This document shows positions 57,979-64,000 of a DNA stretch of 64,000 nt, piece by piece (the first letter of the stretch is position 1; every line of letters starts with the position of its first letter). Source of the stretch: Streptococcus mitis. Lineage in GTDB: Bacteria > Bacillota > Bacilli > Lactobacillales > Streptococcaceae. Made by a program: the position numbers and the translations under genes. The notes under the pieces were generated by a model. The model ran no database searches, was not told where the DNA came from, and saw only the letters and a program-made list of their open reading frames with translations. The stretch spans positions 1-64,000 of the forward strand of contig MKYF01000028.1 of assembly GCA_001914195.1 (NCBI GenBank). The letters run 5' to 3'.

Positions 57979-60159
57979 TTACAATTCCACTTTAGCAACT
58001 GCTGTTTTAGCTGCAAGAGAACCTGTTTTTTCTAATTTAACTGATTTAATTGCATCACCATTTGTGAAGACAACTACTGTTGAAGTTTCACGACCTGCTG
58101 CACGGATAGCATCCAAGTCAGCTGTGACAAGAAGATCACCTGCTGCAACTTTTTGTCCTTCAGCAACATGAACTGTAAATGGTTTACCTTCAAGACTTAC
58201 TGTGTCCAAACCAATGTGAACCAATACTTCAAGACCTGGTTCAGTCACAATACCAAGAGCATGTTTTGTTGGGAAGATGCTTGATACAGTACCTGAAACT
58301 GGAGATACAATGTTTCCATTTGCAGGTTCTACTGCAAATCCATCACCCATCATTTTTTGAGCAAATACTGGATCTTTTACTTGTTCCAAAGCAACAACTT
58401 GACCATCAGCTACTGAGTATACTTCCTCAGTAAGACCTTTATAGTGAACTGTGTTTTGTTGTGCTTCTGTCATTTGGCTTGGAAGAGTTTCAGGAATGAT
58501 TTCGCCTGAATCAAGGATATCTTGGATATCAGATTTCAATACGTCAGCTTTTGGTCCGTAGATAGCTTGAACCCCTTGTCCTTTCATGACAAGACCCATA
58601 GCTCCTTCTGCTTTCCATTGCTCTGCATTTCCTACTTTATCTGCATCTTTAACAGTTACACGAAGACGAGTCATACATGCGTCAACATCAACGATGTTTG
58701 CACGTCCACCAAGAAGATTGATAATGTTTACAGCTTGAGAGCCTGCTGCAACTTTCACTTCGCTACTAGATTCTTCTGAACCTTCAGCAGTTTCGTAGTT
58801 TCCGTTACGCCCTGGAGTTGCGTAGTTGAATTTTTGAATCATGAAGTTTGCGATAAAGTACATGATTACAGCAAAGAGAACAGTTACCCAAACGAAGTTA
58901 ACGATATCCATACCGATACCAGCACTGATTGCAATAGGTGTACGAGTCAAGAACTCGATTGAACCGAATGAGTGCATACGTAGGTTCACAACGTCAGCCA
59001 TAGCGAAGGCAGCACCTTGAACAAGTGAGTAAACAAGATACATAGGTGTTGCGACGAACATGAACATGTATTCGATTGGTTCAGTAACCCCTGTCAAGAA
59101 TGTTGCAAGAGCTGTTGCAATCATCATACCTTTGTATTTATGTTTCTTGTCAGCATCAACATTACGGTAGATAGCCACAACCACACCCATCAAGATACCG
59201 AATGAACCAATCATTTGTCCAACTTTGAAACGAGCTGGGTGAACAGTATCTAACAAGTGTTGGTATTGACTAGCATCAGTACCCTTAAGGTTTACAAGGT
59301 CTGTTACCCATGCAAGCCAAAGTGGATCTTGACCAAATACTTGGCTACCTTTAGCTGCACCAGTTAAGACCTCATAAGTACCACCAAGAGCTGTGTAGTT
59401 CATTGGGATAGTCAACATGTGGTGAAGACCAAATGGCAAGAGCAAACGTTCCAATGTACCATACAAGAATGGTGCAAGGATTGGAGCAGTTTCTTGTGAG
59501 TTGGCAATCCAGATACCAAAGCTATTGATACCTGTTTGAACTACTGGCCAGAAAGCAGCAAGTACAATTGCAGCAATTATTGAACGAAGAATAACTACAA
59601 ACGGTACAAAACGTTTTCCGTTAAAGAATGAAAGTGCATCAGGAAGCTTACGGAAGTTATAGTATTTATTGTAAGCAGTTGCTCCAATAAAACCAGAAAT
59701 AATCCCTACGAACACACCCATGTTCAAGGCTGGAGCTTCCATAACACTAATGAAGTAATCAGCAACTTTGATTTGCCCACCCAATAGTGTTGAAACCATA
59801 GCATCTGGATTTTTCAACATATCGCCTGATACACCAAAGATTGTACCAGTGATACGGTTAATCAAGATGAAGGCAAGACCAGCGGCGAAAGCACCACCAG
59901 CGCGTTCCTTAGCCCAGCTTCCTCCAATTGCTAGGGCGAACAAGATATGAAGGTTAACGATAACTCCCCAACCGATTTGCTCTAGTACACCACCAGTAAT
60001 AACGAGTGGTGCAAAGGTTGGGTTAATCATCACGATAGACTTACCGATTGAAATCATCAAACCAGCAGCCGGCATAACCGCGATAACCACCATCAAAGCC
60101 TTACCGAATTTTTGCCAAAATTCGAAAGACAAGACATTTTTGAATGTATCTTTCATCAT
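57979..60159 (-). CDS. ptsG: PTS glucose-type transporter, EIICBA
   Basis: The 726-residue protein imports and phosphorylates glucose or a related hexose. Order: EIIC with ten or so helices (residues 1-430; GLHHMLTIPMN, GVTEPIEYMFMF), EIIB with the phospho-Cys in VDACMTRLRV (near residue 495), and EIIA with the phospho-His in VLVHIGLDTV (near 647). Glucose is inferred from family resemblance. It is monocistronic with a strong promoter, a 25-bp palindrome after it, and a terminator. Confidence 0.9.
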   Translation of the reverse strand: MMKDTFKNVLSFEFWQKFGKALMVVIAVMPAAGLMISIGKSIVMINPTFAPLVITGGVLEQIGWGVIVNLHILFALAIGGSWAKERAGGAFAAGLAFILINRITGTIFGVSGDMLKNPDAMVSTLLGGQIKVADYFISVMEAPALNMGVFVGIISGFIGATAYNKYYNFRKLPDALSFFNGKRFVPFVVILRSIIAAIVLAAFWPVVQTGINSFGIWIANSQETAPILAPFLYGTLERLLLPFGLHHMLTIPMNYTALGGTYEVLTGAAKGSQVFGQDPLWLAWVTDLVNLKGTDASQYQHLLDTVHPARFKVGQMIGSFGILMGVVVAIYRNVDADKKHKYKGMMIATALATFLTGVTEPIEYMFMFVATPMYLVYSLVQGAAFAMADVVNLRMHSFGSIEFLTRTPIAISAGIGMDIVNFVWVTVLFAVIMYFIANFMIQKFNYATPGRNGNYETAEGSEESSSEVKVAAGSQAVNIINLLGGRANIVDVDACMTRLRVTVKDADKVGNAEQWKAEGAMGLVMKGQGVQAIYGPKADVLKSDIQDILDSGEIIPETLPSQMTEAQQNTVHYKGLTEEVYSVADGQVVALEQVKDPVFAQKMMGDGFAVEPANGNIVSPVSGTVSSIFPTKHALGIVTEPGLEVLVHIGLDTVSLEGKPFTVHVAEGQKVAAGDLLVTADLDAIRAAGRETSTVVVFTNGDAIKSVKLEKTGSLAAKTAVAKVEL

Positions 60160-60184
60160 TCAAATCTCCTTTATTTTTATTTAG

Positions 60185-60209
60185 GCAAACGTTTTACGAA
60201 AACGTTTGC
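60185..60209. promoter_or_regulatory. 25-bp palindromic operator/cre of the PTS gene
   Basis: GCAAACGTTTT-ACG-AAAACGTTTGC has perfect 11-base arms. It lies between the -10 and the ATG. It contains a match to the catabolite-response pattern (TGCAAACGTTTTC) and is also an ideal LacI-family operator, so CcpA or a local LacI-type repressor would block transcription here. Confidence 0.8.
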
Positions 60210-60224
60210 ACCTTTTATGATTTA

Positions 60225-60252
60225 ATTATACCACTTTAATTTTTTTTGTAAA
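60225..60252 (-). promoter_or_regulatory. Promoter of the PTS gene
   Basis: TTTACA (60252-60247) and TATAAT (60230-60225) on the minus strand are 16 bases apart with an extended TGG. Confidence 0.82.
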
Positions 60253-60297
60253 GGCTTTTACAAAAAAAATTACACTTTTTTCTAAAATTTTTGTAGC

Positions 60298-60322
60298 AAA
60301 AAAAGGAGATCACTTAATCTCC
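60298..60322 (-). terminator. Terminator of prfB-ftsEX
   Basis: GGAGAT/ATCTCC arms (60322-60317 and 60310-60305) are followed by seven T on the minus strand, 22 bases after ftsX. Confidence 0.82.
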
Positions 60323-60343
60323 TCATAAAAGTAGCTAGTTTAC

Positions 60344-61270
60344 CTAAATCTTCAAGAATCGGCGCATGGAAATTCCTGATCCCAGTGAACCGATGAAAAT
60401 CCCAATCACAAATAATAGAGCAATCATCAGAGGAGTAAATACCTCTGGCGCGATCATAGACAGATTTTGTCCGACCAATGACTTATTGACAGATTGGTAA
60501 ACCATTCGATAAACAATAAAGACCAACACTGATGGTGCAGTTGCTCCAAGCAAACCAATGAAGGCACCTTCAAGTAAGAAAGGTCCACGGATATAACTGT
60601 TCTTAGCACCAACCAAGCGCATGATTTGAATTTCGCGACTGCGAGAAATAATGGTAATACGAATGGTATTTGAAATCAAGAAAACTGCAATGAAAATCAA
60701 CAGTCCTGCAATAACTAATCCCCAAACACGGATAAATGATGCTAGTTGGAACAGGCGTTCTGTATTGGCACCACCATCCTGAACCTCAGACACACCTTCA
60801 ATTTTTTTAGCCTCTTCTGCTACTGTCTTTACATCACTTGGTGTATTTGTATCAACGATATAAGCATCATAGAGGGGGTTAGCATCTCCTTCAAAAATTT
60901 TCCAGTTATCACCCATTGTCTCGGTTAATTTTTCATACTGTTCTTCTTTACTTGAAAAAGTAACACTCTTAACAGTAGACATCCCCTTCAAAGCATTGTA
61001 TACCTTGTGGTAGTCATTATTTGTAACAGTTTGACCTTCTTTTTCAATAGTCTCGCTATTATCAGCTACATCCTTTCGAATATAAACCATCACTCGAACA
61101 TTATTTTCAATATCTGTAGCTAGTTTCGCTGTATTGAAAATAACAGAAGCAAATATGGCAACTAAGGTCAAAGTAATCATGACTGAGCTGACAGCAGCCA
61201 CTGTCATCCAACCATTTCGTTTCAAACTTTTTAGTGATTCGAATAAATGGCGAAAAAATCTACTAATCAT
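60344..61270 (-). CDS. ftsX: Cell division protein FtsX
   Basis: The 308-residue membrane protein has four helices with a large extracellular loop between the first two (about residues 45-165). In pneumococcus that loop activates the peptidoglycan hydrolase PcsB during division. It begins MISRFFRHLFESLKSLKRNGWM. I choose 61270, which overlaps ftsE by eight bases and gives the normal length; the longer frame runs inside ftsE. The C-terminus GSGISMRRFLKI is complete. Confidence 0.95.
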   Translation of the reverse strand: MISRFFRHLFESLKSLKRNGWMTVAAVSSVMITLTLVAIFASVIFNTAKLATDIENNVRVMVYIRKDVADNSETIEKEGQTVTNNDYHKVYNALKGMSTVKSVTFSSKEEQYEKLTETMGDNWKIFEGDANPLYDAYIVDTNTPSDVKTVAEEAKKIEGVSEVQDGGANTERLFQLASFIRVWGLVIAGLLIFIAVFLISNTIRITIISRSREIQIMRLVGAKNSYIRGPFLLEGAFIGLLGATAPSVLVFIVYRMVYQSVNKSLVGQNLSMIAPEVFTPLMIALLFVIGIFIGSLGSGISMRRFLKI

Positions 61271-61955
61271 CGTATCCATACTCTCCTTTTGATTCGTCAC
61301 GAACGACACGGCCATTTTCAATGGCAATGACACGGTGGCGCAAGGTATTTACAATCTGGCTATTATGAGTCGCCATCAAAATAGTTGTCCCTTGTAGGTT
61401 AATCCGTTCCAAGAGATTCATAATTTCCCATGAATTATCCGGGTCCAGGTTTCCTGTTGGTTCATCGGCTATCAATACTTTGGGATTATTTACAATGGCA
61501 CGTGCAATCGCAATCCGCTGTTGCTCTCCACCTGAGAGCTCATTGGGGAAAGAACGAACCTTGTGCTTCAACCCAACCAAGTCTAAAACTTCCATCACAC
61601 GTTTTTTGATATTACGGCGATTTTCCCCGATTACTTCCATAGCGTAAGCAATATTTTCATAGACCGTTTTCTTTGGCAACAGTTTATAATCCTGGAAGAC
61701 AACCCCAACACTACGACGTAGAAGCGGGACGTCTTTCTTTTTGATCTTAACCAGATTAAAACCAGCAACTGATAGGCTTCCTTTATCGATTTTTACTTCA
61801 CGATATAGAGAACGAATGAAGGTTGACTTCCCTGCTCCTGAAGGTCCTACAATGTAAGCAAATTCTCCCGGTTGAACGCTGACCGAAACACCGCGTAGGG
61901 CAGTCGTTCCGTTGTCGTATTTTTTGACGACATCTCTCATTTCAATGATTGACAT
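61263..61955 (-). CDS. ftsE: Cell division ATP-binding protein FtsE
   Basis: The 230-residue ABC ATPase has Walker A GPSGAGKST, the signature LSGGEQQR, Walker B VLIADEPTGNLD and the His switch MATHNS. It pairs with FtsX to couple ATP hydrolysis to septal wall cleavage. It lies 17 bases after prfB and overlaps ftsX. Confidence 0.97.
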   Translation of the reverse strand: MSIIEMRDVVKKYDNGTTALRGVSVSVQPGEFAYIVGPSGAGKSTFIRSLYREVKIDKGSLSVAGFNLVKIKKKDVPLLRRSVGVVFQDYKLLPKKTVYENIAYAMEVIGENRRNIKKRVMEVLDLVGLKHKVRSFPNELSGGEQQRIAIARAIVNNPKVLIADEPTGNLDPDNSWEIMNLLERINLQGTTILMATHNSQIVNTLRHRVIAIENGRVVRDESKGEYGYDD

Positions 61956-61972
61956 GTGAGTTCCTTTCTATC

Positions 61973-63068
61973 TTAGCTGATTCGCCACTTGAGATAAGCA
62001 TCGATAAAACCATCTAGGTCTCCGTCCATAACCTTATCTACCTGAGCAACTTCAAAGCTAGTTCGATGATCTTTTACCATAGTATAAGGCGTGAAGACAT
62101 AAGAACGGATTTGGCTTCCCCATGTGATTTCTTTTTTCTCACCCTTGAGGGAATCTACCTCCGCAGCTTTTTTCTCTTGCTCCATTTGATAGAGCTTAGC
62201 CTGCAACATCTTCATAGCTCGATCTCTATTTCCATACTGGGTACGATCCACTGTTGATTGGACAACAATTCCAGTTGGAATGTGGGTTAAACGTACACCT
62301 GTTGAAACCTTGTTGACGTTTTGTCCACCGGCACCACCTGAACGGAAGGTATCCATCTTGATGTCATCTTCCCGGATTTCCACTTCAATGGTATCGTCCA
62401 ACTCAGGCATCACTTCTACAGATGTGAAAGAGGTATGGCGCCGTTTGGCAGAGTCGAACGGCGAAATTCGCACCAAACGGTGCACACCCATTTCTGACTT
62501 GAGAAGACCATAGGCATTGGGTCCTTCAAATGATAGGGTTACTGACTTAATACCAGCTTCATCACCTGCTTGGTAATCCAATACTTCCACTTTAAAGCCT
62601 TTGGCATTTCCATAGCGAGTATACATACGAAGCAACATATCACCCCAGTCCTGAGCCTCAGTACCACCGGATCCTGGATGGATTTCCAAAATCGCATTAT
62701 TATGGTCATAAGGTTCTGACAAGAGCAAGGTCATCTCGTAACTGGTCATCATCTTATCAAGTTCTGATAACTGCTCAACCAATTCTTCATGCACCGACTC
62801 ATCTTCAGCTAAAAAGTCTAATAAAATTTCGACTTCATCCTGTAACTCTTCCATTTTGTGGAAGGTGTTGTAGGTGTTTTTTAATTCATTTAATTCTTGC
62901 GACGTTTTTTGGGCCGCGATATTATCGTTCCAAAAATCAGGTTCTGTCATCTTATTTTCCAAGATGGCAATCTCTTCCTCTAGACCTTCTAGGTCAAAGA
63001 GACCCCCTGAAAGAAGCTAATTTTTCACGATTTGCGTCAATTTTCTGACGAATTACTGAAATGTCCAT
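61973..63068 (-). CDS. prfB: Peptide chain release factor 2 with programmed +1 frameshift
   Basis: RF2 terminates translation at UGA and UAA. Frame one starts at 63068 (AAAGGAG upstream) and reads [20 protein letters not shown], then AGG GGG TCT CTT TGA. A +1 shift at CTT-TGA (62999-62994) continues as [19 protein letters not shown] to 61973, giving about 364 residues. The stop-recognition motif SPF and the catalytic GGQ ([11 protein letters not shown]) are present. The internal ATG at 62962 is not the real start. It is followed by ftsE and ftsX. Confidence 0.96.
62994..63007 (-). promoter_or_regulatory. RF2 autoregulatory frameshift site
   Basis: The internal Shine-Dalgarno AGGGGG is followed by TCTCTTTGAC. 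When RF2 is scarce the UGA is read slowly and ribosomes shift +1 on CUU, restoring RF2 synthesis. Confidence 0.95.
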
Positions 63069-63093
63069 AAATACTCCTTTTTTACATCATTTC

Positions 63094-63101
63094 ATTATAG
63101 C
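63094..63101 (-). promoter_or_regulatory. Extended -10 promoter of prfB
   Basis: TGCTATAAT on the minus strand gives an extended -10 without a recognisable -35, about 26 bases before the prfB ATG. Confidence 0.6.
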
Positions 63102-63150
63102 ATATTTTATCATTTCTTTCCATCTTTTGCTCTAATCCCTTATTACACGT

Positions 63151-63171
63151 AAAAAGAAGCCTTTCGGCTTC
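63151..63171 (-). terminator. Terminator of the CBS-ACT gene
   Basis: GAAGCC-GAAA-GGCTTC followed by TTTTT on the minus strand, six bases after the stop. Confidence 0.88.
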
Positions 63172-63176
63172 CCTTC

Positions 63177-63833
63177 TTACAAGACTTTTGCTGAAGTACG
63201 AGTAATTTCTTCTACTTGAATATTCTCTGATTCAAATTTTTCTTTCAAGGCTGGTAAATCAATTGAGCCATCGATTTGAACTTCGATAATCACCTTACCA
63301 TCTTTACGCGGAATATTGACTGTATGCGAGATATTCAAATTTTCTTCTGCAATCAAAGAAACAATCTTTCCGAGGACGCCAACTTCATCTTCTGTAACAA
63401 AGCGCACACGAATTCCTTCTTCACCATAACCAGCAATTTCAAGAAAGGCTTGGAAAACATCACGGTCCGTAATAACTCCGTATACTTGATGATTATCTAC
63501 GACAGGAAGAATACCAATCTTGTTTTTCAACATCAAATAAGTTGCATCCTCTAGACTCGCATAGCCTGAAACAGTGACAACATCGCGAATCATGACATCT
63601 TTTACTTTTGTCTTATTCAGAAGATAATTCATCTCATAGATAGAAAGACTTGTTGCTTTGGATGGACTGGCTTGGGCAATGGTGCCCTCAGTCACCAAAC
63701 CAACCAATTGATCGTTTTCGATAACAGGCAAGCGGTGCAACCCTTGCTCTCTCATTAAATCTGCTGCATGAGATACTGTTGTATCTGGACTAATATAAAC
63801 TACCTTGCGGGTCATAAAATCTTTAACTGCCAT
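63177..63833 (-). CDS. CBS-domain protein with C-terminal ACT domain (AcuB-like)
   Basis: The 218-residue cytoplasmic protein has two CBS domains (about residues 1-60 and 75-130; repeats of PVIENDQLVGLVTEG and PVVDNHQVYGVITDRDV) that bind adenine nucleotides. The ACT domain (about 140-212; FVTEDEVGVLGKIVSLIAEENLNISHTV) follows. Related AcuB proteins are linked to acetoin use in Bacillus, but no acetoin genes are seen here. It has its own promoter and terminator, so the role is probably a ligand sensor. Confidence 0.88.
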   Translation of the reverse strand: MAVKDFMTRKVVYISPDTTVSHAADLMREQGLHRLPVIENDQLVGLVTEGTIAQASPSKATSLSIYEMNYLLNKTKVKDVMIRDVVTVSGYASLEDATYLMLKNKIGILPVVDNHQVYGVITDRDVFQAFLEIAGYGEEGIRVRFVTEDEVGVLGKIVSLIAEENLNISHTVNIPRKDGKVIIEVQIDGSIDLPALKEKFESENIQVEEITRTSAKVL

Positions 63834-63862
63834 GAGACTTCTCCTTTTCTATTCTTATCCCT

Positions 63863-63891
63863 ATTATACAATCTTTTTGCAAATCTATCAA
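63863..63891 (-). promoter_or_regulatory. Promoter of the CBS-ACT gene
   Basis: TTGATA (63891-63886) and TATAAT (63868-63863) on the minus strand are 17 bases apart. Confidence 0.82.
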
Positions 63892-63938
63892 ACGCTTACA
63901 TTTCTTTTTCAAAATTCAGAAAAGTATGAATAAGCTAG

Positions 63939-63964
63939 CAAAAAGAGCTCTAAAATCGAGCTCT
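63939..63964 (-). terminator. Terminator of a gene beyond the right edge
   Basis: AGAGCTC/GAGCTCT perfect arms with a seven-base loop are followed by TTTTTGC on the minus strand, so a minus-strand gene probably ends just outside the window. Confidence 0.75.
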
Positions 63965-64000
63965 GTGAATGAAGGTAAGAAACGTTTCATTCCATTTTTT

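Noticed and set aside
62052..62962. Internal ATG at 62962 as the start of prfB
   Set aside because: The RF2 frameshift site and a 24-codon first frame with a good ribosome site lie directly upstream.

Overview
The window is from a Streptococcus of the mitis group (S. pneumoniae, S. mitis or a close relative). The evidence is three BOX repeats plus a fragment, two IS1167-type (ISL3) copies, a MecA, an msrA-msrB fusion, an aro operon ending in psr, LicD/teichoic acid genes, and the order acuB-prfB-ftsE-ftsX-PTS. Nearly all genes lie on the minus strand.

1-11,941: the rplL-proximal end of an integrative and conjugative element (ICE) of the Tn5252/ICESa2603 type. On the minus strand it reads: small ORF, RepA_N initiator, C5 DNA methyltransferase, accessory genes (an Spx-like protein without its CXXC, a CPBP protease), then the transfer operon (PcfB-like, VirD4, Maff2/VirB2-like, VirB6, PrgI, VirB4, start of a CHAP-type hydrolase). 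The transfer operon has a leader with an rRNA-type boxA and a strongly folded RNA. VirD4 carries two single-base frameshifts and the last gene looks cut short, so this copy probably cannot transfer by itself. The element abuts the 3' end of rplL, where a 15-bp att-like sequence lies.

11,942-22,500: core genes: rplJL with L10 leader, an SAH/MTA deaminase, a heterodimeric ABC exporter, msrAB, thrB, hom, mecA.

22,565-36,420: a disordered island of envelope genes and mobile DNA: a frameshifted TacF-like flippase, a decayed IS1167, an operon with an HTH-LicC-LicA fusion, a one-helix protein and an NCS1 permease, a second IS1167 holding a group IIC intron with a doubly broken reverse transcriptase, an IS200/IS605 relic, two licD genes and a second, intact flippase.

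36,465-41,903: a five-gene teichoic-acid-type cluster (LicD, two glycosyltransferases, Wzy-like polymerase, Wzz-like protein). 42,028-52,414: the rlmI-like/aro/tyrA/pheA/psr operon for chorismate, Tyr and Phe. 52,531-54,681 (+): an LtaS-type sulfatase-fold enzyme. 55,500-63,833: DEAD-box helicase, EEP-family hydrolase, PTS EIICBA with a palindromic operator, ftsX, ftsE, prfB with its programmed frameshift, and a CBS-ACT protein.

Functionally, the non-ICE part is dominated by choline/teichoic acid metabolism: choline activation, LicD transfer, repeat-unit flipping and polymerisation. This region has been repeatedly remodelled by insertion and decay.
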